A stretch of 36,113 nt of DNA, taken from contig JAKAUW010000032.1 of NCBI GenBank assembly GCA_021817455.1, positions 1-36,113 of the forward strand, in the 5' to 3' direction. Source of the DNA: Thermoplasmata archaeon (GTDB lineage: Archaea; Thermoplasmatota; Thermoplasmata; Thermoplasmatales; Thermoplasmataceae). The position numbers and the translations under genes are program-made. Below are positions 7,230 to 14,266 of this stretch, piece by piece (within the stretch, counting starts at the first letter, position 1; each line of letters opens with the position of its first letter). Below the pieces are notes generated by a model. The model was given only the letters and a program-made list of their open reading frames with translations. It did no database searches and was not told the origin of the DNA.

Positions 7230-8278
7230 TAGAAGCAGAGAACGGCTTTAATCGCGGTTACAATCCCGACGCTTCAGCCCCGGATGTTGAGGTTCCGGCG
7301 AAAACTCACGTCATATGGTTCCTGCATTGGGTTGCAACAAGAATCAAGAACGGATGGCCGCTGATTATTGCCTTTGTGGGAGCAATGGGTTCAGGGAAAT
7401 CCTATTCTGCAATCACCCTTGCCCAGGCAATTGACCCGAATTTCACCGCTGACAACATTGTCTTCACTGTCAGGGAATTTGCAAAGAAAATCACCTCAAG
7501 GCTGCCCAGAGGATCCGTCATTATTTTCGATGATGCAGGGGTGGATGCAAATTCAAGGGACTGGCACGAGAAGAGGGTGAAGCTGCTTGCAAAGGTTGCC
7601 CAGTCATTCAGGATCTTTGGGATCATCGTTATCATAACGACTCCCAAGATGGAATACCTGGACAGCCAGACAAGAAAACTCATGTCCGTGCTCTTCGAGT
7701 CACCAACCCCCAAGGTGGATTCTGACCAGGAGATGGAGCGCAAGGGGGTGATGAAGGTCTTCAGGGTTATCCCTCCCGCATTCAGGAACATGGATGGAAA
7801 CTGGTACAGGCGTTTCCGGATTGTCAGGCACCAGAACTACAGGAAGATCATAATTGAGGAAAACATCATCTTCTTCAAGCACCCCTTCAGGCACATCACA
7901 AGGGTCTATGAGGAAAGGAAGGAAGTATGGCTCAGGGACGTTTATGTGAGCGAAACAAAGGCGGTTGAGGAACTTGACAGGATGGAAAAGAGCCTGACCA
8001 ACGGCGGCCAGATATTGGGAGAGGACGATGAAGCCCCCGTCCAGCAGCCTCCAATGCCTCAATCCCAGAAAAGGACAGATGCTGAAGTGGTGCTGCAGAA
8101 AGAGTTTGGTGTAAAATTGTACTGCCCTGCCTGCCAGTATGTCTGGGATTACAGGAAGCCTTCCTGGAACAAGGCAAGGTGTCCAAGGTGCGGAGAGAAG
8201 ATAGAGATACCAGAAGCACTGAAGAAGTACGTCGGAGTCTACCATCCCCCCATACAATATGACTACGACGAATTATAG
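7226..8278 (+). CDS. P-loop ATPase with C-terminal zinc ribbon (Zot/FtsK-HerA-like; packaging, secretion or assembly motor)
   Basis: A 350-residue protein. The Walker A motif GAMGSGKS is at 52-59 and Walker B VIIFDDAG is at about 98-105, followed by a third conserved-looking strand IIVIITTP (~133-146). A hydrophobic patch (about 29-51) precedes Walker A. The C-terminus carries CPAC and CPRC (about 298-320), a zinc ribbon. The motif set fits P-loop motors such as Zot-like and FtsK/HerA-type ATPases used for genome packaging, virion assembly or DNA transfer; I cannot choose between them. It is the last gene of the operon and overlaps the previous gene by ATGA. Confidence 0.85.
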   Translation: MIEAENGFNRGYNPDASAPDVEVPAKTHVIWFLHWVATRIKNGWPLIIAFVGAMGSGKSYSAITLAQAIDPNFTADNIVFTVREFAKKITSRLPRGSVIIFDDAGVDANSRDWHEKRVKLLAKVAQSFRIFGIIVIITTPKMEYLDSQTRKLMSVLFESPTPKVDSDQEMERKGVMKVFRVIPPAFRNMDGNWYRRFRIVRHQNYRKIIIEENIIFFKHPFRHITRVYEERKEVWLRDVYVSETKAVEELDRMEKSLTNGGQILGEDDEAPVQQPPMPQSQKRTDAEVVLQKEFGVKLYCPACQYVWDYRKPSWNKARCPRCGEKIEIPEALKKYVGVYHPPIQYDYDEL

Positions 8279-8546
8279 GCACTGAAATGTGGTAGTACCA
8301 CAATCAAGGGGAAAAACAATCCCTGATTTATTTATGATTTGTCCCAGTTCCTTGCTATTGTCTATATAATTATTATACGCACGCGGCGTTACGCCTGATC
8401 GCATGCAAACACCGGGGACAAATGTCCTGAAAAAATTTTCAGTCATGGTTTTTGTTTTAGAGGAGAACGAAAGGAAAAATGTTTGACCTGTCCTCAAGGA
8501 CACCGATTTATTCCTGAAAAAGTGGCACTAACACAAATTGTTCTGG
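8279..8546. other. Non-coding interval rich in inverted repeats
   Basis: There is no credible gene between the ATPase and the leftward zinc protein. It contains a perfect 7-bp inverted repeat TGTGGTA-g-TACCACA (8288-8302), an imperfect stem just after it (TCAAGGG with TCCCTGA, about 8304-8326), GGACA-aa-TGTCC (8413-8424) and TGTCCT-ca-AGGACA (8489-8502). The first pair could end the left operon; the repeated GGACA/TGTCC arms have no obvious role. Confidence 0.45.
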
Positions 8547-8834
8547 TTAGTCCCATTTCCTGAACATCTTTTCGAGATTATGCTTCAGCTTTCCAATGTC
8601 ATCTGGGGCTTCCGGAGTCAGAAGATTCACCACTGTTTGCTCCGGAATCTCCTTGTAGAAATCGAGACATGCAGGACAGTAGTAGCCAACCTTAATCCAA
8701 TGGAATTTCCCCTTTGTCCTGTCCTGGACATAGGCATTCTTGAGGTAAGTTCCGCAGGTGCAGATAGGGCGATGTCGCTGGGAACGCCTTAAAACGTATC
8801 TTCTGTTCCTTTCGCTGAACTTGCCCTTATTCAT
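8547..8834 (-). CDS. Small zinc-binding protein
   Basis: A 95-residue protein with a basic N-terminus (MNKGKFSERNRRYVLRRSQR), then CTC (about 25-27) and, later, CPAC (about 53-56), a likely zinc site of the CxC...CxxC type, and a helical C-terminus. It could be a small regulator or nucleic-acid-binding protein of the element; no family is recognised. A TATA-like box inside a perfect palindrome lies about 30 nt upstream, suggesting regulation by a dimeric repressor, possibly itself. Confidence 0.78.
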   Translation of the reverse strand: MNKGKFSERNRRYVLRRSQRHRPICTCGTYLKNAYVQDRTKGKFHWIKVGYYCPACLDFYKEIPEQTVVNLLTPEAPDDIGKLKHNLEKMFRKWD

Positions 8835-8861
8835 ATGTATTACATGTTATGGTTTTGACCA

Positions 8862-8873
8862 GTGATATATCAC
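8862..8873 (-). promoter_or_regulatory. Palindromic promoter/operator of the small zinc protein
   Basis: GTGATATATCAC is a perfect 12-bp palindrome whose centre is a TATA box, about 30 nt before the ATG at 8834. A protein binding the palindrome would block TATA recognition, a common archaeal repression layout. Function inferred. Confidence 0.45.
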
Positions 8874-8921
8874 CTGCAAATTTAGGTTAGGGAAAAGCTA
8901 CTGCAGATGCACTTTTATGGC

Positions 8922-8956
8922 AATGTTTATGACTCCACGCTCTTTCCTAAACTGGG
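8922..8956 (+). repeat. Second copy of the left-operon promoter
   Basis: This 35-nt stretch repeats 439-473: AATGTTTAT, then ACT.CACG.TCTT, then TAAAC.GG with one shifted base; 20 of the first 23 positions are identical. It keeps the TATA-like box but has no GGAGTGAAA and no gene after it, only the structured stretch described next. Confidence 0.5.
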
Positions 8957-9021
8957 CTACCCGCTCCTTCAAGCCCGTGTGGTGTGTACGGAATCTCCCC
9001 GTACACCACTCCCTGTTTTTT
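8954..9021 (+). ncRNA. Candidate short structured RNA with terminator hairpin
   Basis: About 26 nt after the promoter copy, GGGCT (8954-8958) can pair with AGCCC (8972-8976). Next comes a strong hairpin, GTGGTGTGTACGG (8979-8991) with CCGTACACCAC (8999-9009), two bases bulged, and then six T (9016-9021) ending at the stop codon of the convergent gene. Promoter, two stems and a T-run in 100 nt suggest a ~60-nt RNA; alternatively this is just a terminator between convergent units. Confidence 0.4.
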
Positions 9022-9662
9022 CAGTCTCCTGACACGTATGATGCGAAGGTTTCTTCCGGGAATGCCCCTTCAAATTCATTGCCATTGCTGATTGCAACAT
9101 GGGGAACTGAATTGACCCCCGCTTCACTGGCAAGGTCGTGGAATTCAAGGGCCTCTATAATGTCTGTCCTGATATTGGGGTTCATCATCGCGAACTTGTG
9201 TGCTGCCTGAACAATCCTTGGAGAATAGGGGCAGGTTGGTGTCACAAATACGCGGATTTCAGTGGGAACAGACACCGCGGCAACCCTCTGGAGGGTGGAA
9301 CCGGTCAGGGATGCCTCGTTCCTTGAAAGGTTCTTGATTATCTCAACCAGGGAAGTGAATTCATACCCTGAAGGGAGGCCTGTAAACCTTATCCTACCAT
9401 CCTGTTCCCCGTGTTTAGCTATGATTGTTGTAGGGGCCCTTGAAACCCTGTACGTTTCAGAAGCTTCCAGATTCTTGTCCACATCATACTGGATGAAATG
9501 GATCTTCCCATTCAGCCCTGAAAGCTCCTTTGCAATTGCAAAAGCAGTATCGCAGTGTTCTGTTGTCTCGTTTGTGAATACCACAACGTCCACTTCATTT
9601 TTCAGGCTCTTCGAGAAATCTTCATGGAGCCATCCTAGAATTTCGTCTCTGATTATACCCAT
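9021..9662 (-). CDS. Protein disulfide oxidoreductase/glutaredoxin-like protein lacking both CxxC pairs
   Basis: A 213-residue protein with two thioredoxin-like halves, as in archaeal PDO. Family hallmarks are the two cis-Pro loops (RAPTTII at about 75 and NSVPHVAI at about 185) and the tandem-fold length. PDO enzymes normally carry CxxC in each half. Here the first site reads TEHC (only Cys37) and the second CPYS (only the first Cys). It may work as a monothiol enzyme, a binding protein or a redox sensor rather than a dithiol oxidase. A TATA-like GATTTAAC lies about 25 nt upstream. Confidence 0.82.
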   Translation of the reverse strand: MGIIRDEILGWLHEDFSKSLKNEVDVVVFTNETTEHCDTAFAIAKELSGLNGKIHFIQYDVDKNLEASETYRVSRAPTTIIAKHGEQDGRIRFTGLPSGYEFTSLVEIIKNLSRNEASLTGSTLQRVAAVSVPTEIRVFVTPTCPYSPRIVQAAHKFAMMNPNIRTDIIEALEFHDLASEAGVNSVPHVAISNGNEFEGAFPEETFASYVSGD

Positions 9663-9774
9663 GTATTTACTATGTTGAAAGGGTTAAATCGTTTGCTTTT
9701 GTAGGGTCCAAGCTCATTTTCACATTTTAAATAGGGAACCAAAGACGAGAAGTAATTCCAGCGAATCACCCCGG

Positions 9775-9894
9775 GTGGATGAAACGGATTCCATTACCTT
9801 CAAGCAACTTGACTACCTCTTTGTCCTTTCGGAAACTGGTGCCACCTATGGCCTCCTGTGTGGTCAATACAAACATGAACATCCGTGCTATTGA
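9775..9894 (+). pseudogene. Possible truncated HTH-regulator fragment
   Basis: The 9663-10055 gap has one coding-like stretch: a 39-codon frame from GTG 9775 reading VDETDSITFKQLDYLFVLSE and on for another 19 residues to a stop. It resembles the first helices of a winged-helix regulator cut short after about 25 residues, and a TATA-like TTTTAAATA lies upstream (9726-9734). It could be a decayed gene or chance. The rest of the gap holds a perfect palindrome GATAATATTATC (9988-9999) and the hairpin at 10014-10050. Confidence 0.28.
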
Positions 9895-10013
9895 TATCAA
9901 CGACAACAATGGAGACTAGCCCTAGGTCTTTTTTATGTTAGAGATTCTCGAAGATCTGCCGGTCCTAAATCAGAAAAATTTGAGGGGGATAATATTATCT
10001 TATCGCAAAGCTG

Positions 10014-10050
10014 CAATCAATCAAATTATGGATGAAACTTTGATCAATTG
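10014..10050 (-). terminator. Hairpin at the 3' end of the GNAT/MFS/SagB operon
   Basis: CAATCAATCAAA (10014-10025) and TTTGATCAATTG (10039-10050) form a 12-bp stem with two mismatches and a 13-base loop, six bases beyond the GNAT stop codon. The position suggests a transcription end or mRNA-stabilising hairpin for the leftward operon. Confidence 0.4.
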
Positions 10051-10055
10051 AAATC

Positions 10056-10544
10056 CTAACACGTCTGATACTCTTTAACCATTGAATAATCATCACCGTT
10101 GATTCCCGTTATTCTGAATCCGAAATTCTTGTAGAATGATATGGCCCGAGTATTTTTGCGGTTTACTTCAAGAATACATTTCTTGATACTGTGTTTAACT
10201 AAAAAGTTTTCCGCATCCAGAAGCAGAGCTTTACCATAACCTTGTCCCATCTTGTCTGGCCTAAGATACAAACGCAACAAGTCAGCCTCGCCATGAGAAA
10301 ATTTGCACTCTATAAAACCAACACACAGTGAATCTACAAAAACTCCTAGGAAAAGCAACCCTTCATCATTTAGAGATCTTCTTATATCTTTTTTAATTCC
10401 TCCTATACTGTAGTGATCTCTCAACCATTGCTCAATATATTCATAATCATATATTCCCTTGTAGGTAAAATTCCAAGAGGCAGTAGCTACCTCTCGAACA
10501 ACTTCCGCATCCTCTTCAACTAGTTTCTTAACAACGGTAGACAC
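10056..10544 (-). CDS. GNAT-family N-acetyltransferase
   Basis: Starting at GTG 10544, just after the upstream MFS stop, the protein is 162 residues, the usual GNAT size; a longer frame into the MFS gene is unlikely. It shows the GNAT core: strand DLLRLYLRP, the acetyl-CoA loop GQGYGKALL, then ILEVNRKNTRAISFYKNFGF, the usual motif B. It would acetylate an amine, perhaps on the peptide product, its precursor or a toxic compound, given the neighbouring SagB enzymes and exporter. The substrate is unknown. Confidence 0.88.
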   Translation of the reverse strand: MSTVVKKLVEEDAEVVREVATASWNFTYKGIYDYEYIEQWLRDHYSIGGIKKDIRRSLNDEGLLFLGVFVDSLCVGFIECKFSHGEADLLRLYLRPDKMGQGYGKALLLDAENFLVKHSIKKCILEVNRKNTRAISFYKNFGFRITGINGDDYSMVKEYQTC

Positions 10545-10545
10545 C

Positions 10546-11739
10546 TCATACCACCCGCGTGAAAAGTAACAAAAAGCTCGATAAAATAGCAGTGGAAATA
10601 AATAATATGAAATAACTATTGAGGTAACCAACTAAACTTATTACCCCACCTATAATTGGGCCAGATATGAAGGTAACTCCTGTTGATAAACTGTTAAAAG
10701 CACCTTGAACAGTACCAGTAATCTCTTCTTCCACATTGTTTTGTATTGATGAGAATATGACTATTTCGCCCACGCCGATTGAAGTGCCAATGATAAAAAT
10801 GGGTAATAATATAAGAAAAAAATTTTGTAGGAATCTAATAGCAAGAAACATCAATGCAATAACAAAAATTGATATACCGGCCCTTTCAAATCTTGCAGTG
10901 CCTTCACCTCTCTCTAAAAAGGAGCCAAAGGAAATTCCAATCGTAATAACTATAAAAATCAAGGAAAGATAGAGCGCAGATAAATCAAAAAATTTGATAA
11001 CCATAAATGTTGAAATTACTCCGAATGTTCCATATACAAAATTTAATAGGAATCCCTCTGCAAACAGTGCAATTACAATCGGCGTTTTTTTTACCTTTCT
11101 GAAAACAGAGGACATGTCCTGTTTTGCAGTGTATACTTCACTAAACTTATTAGATTCGTCTTTTGTTTTTATGAATATTATCGGTATAGTCGTAAGTTCA
11201 AACGCGAAGATTAGTGTTAATAATGTTAAGCTCACCCCATCCACTATCAGTATTCCTGATAAGACGTACCCTGTTCCTTCAGCTATATTGTAAAATATAT
11301 TTGAATAAGCCCTATACCTCTTAACTTTATTTTTATCTTTCAAGAATCGTTTAATCCAAATAGCCCGAACAGAATTAACGAAATCAGAGGTAAGGCCCAC
11401 AGAAAAAGAGAGCACCATTATTGAAATGACTATGAATTCCTTATTTGATGTATAATAAGACACTGCAAGTGGAACGACGAAAAGCCCTCTGACTATGGAT
11501 GCTACAATAGCTACCCTTTTTTTATTTACGCTCTTATCTACAATATTTCCGACCACAAAACTTAGGATAAGAGGTATAGTCACCAAACCGTCTGCAAATC
11601 CCGTCAAAATTGTGGAGTGAGTAAGAATAAATGTCATCCATAGTATGGAAATATAAAAAATTGAGATAGACACCCTAGAAAGTGCTATACTTGTAGCCAC
11701 TCCAAGATAATTCTTGACGTCAGTTTCGAAATTAACCAC
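10546..11739 (-). CDS. Major facilitator superfamily exporter
   Basis: A 397-residue protein with about twelve hydrophobic segments, and a loop between helices 2 and 3 containing DKSVNKKRVAI, the region of the MFS motif A (G-x-x-x-D-K). It resembles multidrug or enterobactin-type exporters (MFS_3-like). The start is GTG 11739, within GAGGAGGTG. It is downstream of the two SagB genes and overlaps the GNAT start, so export of, or immunity to, a small product is the likely job. Many A/T-ending codons set it apart from the left arm. Confidence 0.88.
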   Translation of the reverse strand: MVNFETDVKNYLGVATSIALSRVSISIFYISILWMTFILTHSTILTGFADGLVTIPLILSFVVGNIVDKSVNKKRVAIVASIVRGLFVVPLAVSYYTSNKEFIVISIMVLSFSVGLTSDFVNSVRAIWIKRFLKDKNKVKRYRAYSNIFYNIAEGTGYVLSGILIVDGVSLTLLTLIFAFELTTIPIIFIKTKDESNKFSEVYTAKQDMSSVFRKVKKTPIVIALFAEGFLLNFVYGTFGVISTFMVIKFFDLSALYLSLIFIVITIGISFGSFLERGEGTARFERAGISIFVIALMFLAIRFLQNFFLILLPIFIIGTSIGVGEIVIFSSIQNNVEEEITGTVQGAFNSLSTGVTFISGPIIGGVISLVGYLNSYFILFISTAILSSFLLLFTRVV

Positions 11740-11754
11740 CTCCTCATATAAATG

Positions 11755-12864
11755 TTAGATTTCTCTGACCCACTCGAGTTCATTCTTACCTTTAGGCATA
11801 TTACCTTTTAGGGTGACTTTTTTACCCATAGTTAACGTATAAACGACAAATTGTTTAGACCTATCAAGGTCTAACAAATTCTCTAACAAAGTATCTCTAG
11901 TCGCTGGGGTCGGCAAAGAGCCAATCCCCAACCTTTCTCCTTCTATGATCAATCTTTGTGCAATTCTTCCAGCTTCAATAAATATATTTCTAAGAGCACG
12001 TTCATGTCTGTATCTCCACTGATATTGCCCAAAATCTGATACGAACAGTATTGTGTGAGTAGCGGACATTGGTGCTTTATGATCCCATAATCCTTTAACC
12101 AGAACTTCCCTGAAATCCCCCTCTTTCACAAGACTTAGCGAGTTTTGGAGGATGTCGTATAAATAAATACCTTTAGTTATCCCTTCAATACCATAAATTA
12201 CCAGGATAAAATCAAATTCAGTTCCATGACTGCCGAAATAGTCCAACGGGTCCTCGTAAGTAAGTTTTCTGATAGATCTCACCCTCTTTAACCCATTCCA
12301 CATTACATAAGATAAGATTTCCTCGGTAATCTTATCTCCAGAGAAAATTCGTTGGGTTCTTCTGTTAAAAAGTGTACCTTTTATGTCCGATTGAAAGTGA
12401 TTGCTTTGCTCAGCCTTTTTCGGATTGGGAAGAGAGATACGGACTTTGGAATCATTTGTAAAAACCCTTTTCGGAGGGCCTTCATCTTTGATATAACTTT
12501 CAATCAGATTACGCCTGAGTCTCCCATCATTATCATTATCGTCTATAAAATTCGGTGTTTTTGACCACATTAGGTATATTAAAGAATCATACCATCCTCG
12601 GTCTATCCAATGCTTGATCTGATTAGCGTCGTATTCACCAACTGATGGGTCTAGGAAGCCTTTTTCTTGTAAGTAAGCCTGAATATGCCCAAATTGCTCA
12701 ATTCCCTCTTGATGGGTTGAAATGAGATATTCTATAAAAGAATCTGTTTTAATCTTGAATCTTTTTTTCAGGAGAGGGTTAGAAATCATCAAGTACTCCT
12801 TCCAAAAAACAGTATCAACGGTACTGCATATTTTCCATTCTGTTGTGGAATTAATTTCTTTCAT
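11755..12864 (-). CDS. SagB-type / nitroreductase-fold flavin dehydrogenase (second of a pair)
   Basis: A 369-residue protein. The N-terminal ~170 residues are charged and unassigned. The C-terminal ~200 residues carry the SagB/nitroreductase pattern: FNRRTQRIFSGDKITEEILS, then ITKGIYLYD, then YRHERALRNIFIEAGRIAQR (FMN and dimer helix), then GIGSLPTPATRD. SagB enzymes bind FMN and oxidise azolines or other groups in peptides. It is 12 bp downstream of the first SagB-like gene, so they probably form a heteromer or act in sequence. No YcaO or dehydratase partner is visible. Confidence 0.8.
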   Translation of the reverse strand: MKEINSTTEWKICSTVDTVFWKEYLMISNPLLKKRFKIKTDSFIEYLISTHQEGIEQFGHIQAYLQEKGFLDPSVGEYDANQIKHWIDRGWYDSLIYLMWSKTPNFIDDNDNDGRLRRNLIESYIKDEGPPKRVFTNDSKVRISLPNPKKAEQSNHFQSDIKGTLFNRRTQRIFSGDKITEEILSYVMWNGLKRVRSIRKLTYEDPLDYFGSHGTEFDFILVIYGIEGITKGIYLYDILQNSLSLVKEGDFREVLVKGLWDHKAPMSATHTILFVSDFGQYQWRYRHERALRNIFIEAGRIAQRLIIEGERLGIGSLPTPATRDTLLENLLDLDRSKQFVVYTLTMGKKVTLKGNMPKGKNELEWVREI

Positions 12865-12876
12865 CTTTTTATCCTC

Positions 12877-13944
12877 TCAGCGTCCAACCGACATAGAAGC
12901 TATATAGCCTTCTACGAGAGGATCTATATTCAGAAAATTCTCAATTCCTTTGTCATTTGCCGAATATTGTACAAGAAATTCCAATCCAGTTTCTTCAAGT
13001 ATTACCTCCGTTGTGGCTACGAGATGACCTACATCCATGTGAATCGTTCTAAATGTACGTGGGTCCCTATACCTGTACATGTTCCGTTCAAAAATCGAAG
13101 TATACACAAAAATAAGATCAACTTGAAACTTTGCCCTCGTGTAAGTTGTAGGTAACAAATCCTTCAATGATTTGGTGTCCGTCCATCCTTTTTTTACCTC
13201 TCTCAGAGAGCGATCTTGAACTGAGAAATGGTACCAACCTGGATCTAACCCATCAACATTTATGGCAACAACATACGTTTCTGTTGGATGCCTAGAACCG
13301 CCTGACGGACTAGTACGTAGTAATAATGGTTCACCATCCCAGTAAACGTGTAGGCTTCCAGTCTGAGAATAACCCAATGATAAAATAGTTGCTAATAAGT
13401 CCTTATTAATGCATCCTCCTTTGTACTGGGATTTAAGATCATTATTGATGTCGATTACCTTAGGGACAAATAACTCGGGCGCTGTATCATAAACTTTGTA
13501 TCTATTATCGTCTTTCTCCATTTCACTAAAGTCCATCATCCGGGCTTTGGCTTCATAATCTTCAATAAACTGATAATCATATGATGAAAGGTGATAATGT
13601 AAAGCCCCCATCCAATTCACTTCATACCACCTCGAATATATGTTAGGATCATAAGCCAATCCCTTTATTCGTTCAGAATCTAAGTTGTCTTCTAGCAGTA
13701 GCTTCTTATCGATGAGTTTAGTGAGACAGAAATCGATTAAATCCCTATCTATCCTATATTTTTCATAAAAGTATGAATAAACATCCTCTTTGGCCCTAGG
13801 GATATTGCAATACAGAAAAACTCCCAGCACTGGTGCACTTACCTTAAAACTCATTTTGTTCTTTAGGGAAGTCACAAGCCAATTTTCAGATAGTAAAGAA
13901 TTTGGTGGATACACCATTATTGCAGAGTCTGTATATAACATCAT
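12877..13944 (-). CDS. SagB-type flavin dehydrogenase with N-terminal winged-helix-like domain (first of a pair)
   Basis: A 355-residue protein. Residues ~30-88 look like a small winged helix, reminiscent of leader-peptide-binding domains (RRE-like) in RiPP enzymes. The catalytic half has the SagB signature LLLRTSPSGGSRHPTETYVV (208-227), DPGWYHFSV (~235) and MYRYRDPRTFRTIHMDVGH, which in this family contact FMN and form the dimer. It is divergent from the candidate precursor peptide at 14042. The reaction is probably FMN-dependent oxidation of a peptide residue; the substrate link is inference. Confidence 0.82.
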   Translation of the reverse strand: MMLYTDSAIMVYPPNSLLSENWLVTSLKNKMSFKVSAPVLGVFLYCNIPRAKEDVYSYFYEKYRIDRDLIDFCLTKLIDKKLLLEDNLDSERIKGLAYDPNIYSRWYEVNWMGALHYHLSSYDYQFIEDYEAKARMMDFSEMEKDDNRYKVYDTAPELFVPKVIDINNDLKSQYKGGCINKDLLATILSLGYSQTGSLHVYWDGEPLLLRTSPSGGSRHPTETYVVAINVDGLDPGWYHFSVQDRSLREVKKGWTDTKSLKDLLPTTYTRAKFQVDLIFVYTSIFERNMYRYRDPRTFRTIHMDVGHLVATTEVILEETGLEFLVQYSANDKGIENFLNIDPLVEGYIASMSVGR

Positions 13945-13961
13945 TTAATTAATAGTGAAAT

Positions 13962-14000
13962 GTATATAATACTAATGTTCAATATTTCGAACGATATATT
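13962..14000. promoter_or_regulatory. Divergent promoter with shared inverted repeat
   Basis: A TATA box for the leftward SagB operon (13962-13970, ATTATATAC on the minus strand) and one for the rightward peptide gene (13993-14000, GATATATT) flank GTTC-aatatttc-GAAC (13977-13992). One regulator on this repeat could control both directions, coupling enzyme and peptide expression. Confidence 0.45.
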
Positions 14001-14041
14001 CTAATAAATTACAAGCGTCAAATTTGATGGAGGTGTGAGAC

Positions 14042-14113
14042 TTGTCTAAGAAGGACTTTGAGATCGAAGAAATCGTACTCGCAAAGCCAACAGCAAAGCA
14101 AAACGGAGGATAA
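14042..14113 (+). CDS. Candidate RiPP precursor peptide
   Basis: A 23-codon gene from TTG 14042 with a near-perfect SD (GGAGGTG, six bases upstream). The translated peptide starts MSKKDFEIEEIVLAKP and ends KQNGG. It has a charged, leader-like N-terminal half and a short Lys/Thr/Gln/Asn tail ending in Gly-Gly, with no Cys. It is divergent from, and shares a control region with, two SagB-type dehydrogenase genes, the usual place for a modified-peptide precursor. SD quality and context support translation; the core residues and modification are unknown. Confidence 0.5.
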   Translation: MSKKDFEIEEIVLAKPTAKQNGG

Positions 14114-14114
14114 T

Positions 14115-14168
14115 ATGACAATAATTAACTTTGAATATTTTTCTATACTTAACAATTTCATTTTTTGA
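14115..14168 (+). CDS. Possible second tiny peptide
   Basis: A 17-codon frame (MTIINFEYFSILNNFIF) starts two bases after the previous stop, and GGAGG at the end of the peptide gene would be its SD. It is hydrophobic with no recognisable features; it may be a second small product, a translated attenuator or chance. Confidence 0.22.
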   Translation: MTIINFEYFSILNNFIF

Positions 14169-14266
14169 GCTAAAAAAAATAGAACAAAAAGGAAATTTAA
14201 TAGACTTTCGTTTGAAGCAAACAGCCATCTTTATGAGTCACTCAGGCATGGTAGAACCAAATTGAC

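Noticed and set aside
8273-8503. 76-codon minus-strand frame in the inverted-repeat interval
   Set aside because: No start signal, no recognisable composition, and overlaps the ATPase end and several inverted repeats.
8905-8965. tRNA-Met-like sequence on the minus strand (D-arm-like and CAT-containing loop)
   Set aside because: No pairing anticodon stem, no T-arm (GTTC-A) and no acceptor partner; the same bases are better explained by the promoter copy and RNA stem on the plus strand.
10545-10631. Extended N-terminus of the GNAT protein
   Set aside because: It would lie within the MFS gene end and add a hydrophobic segment foreign to GNAT; GTG 10544 gives the normal length.
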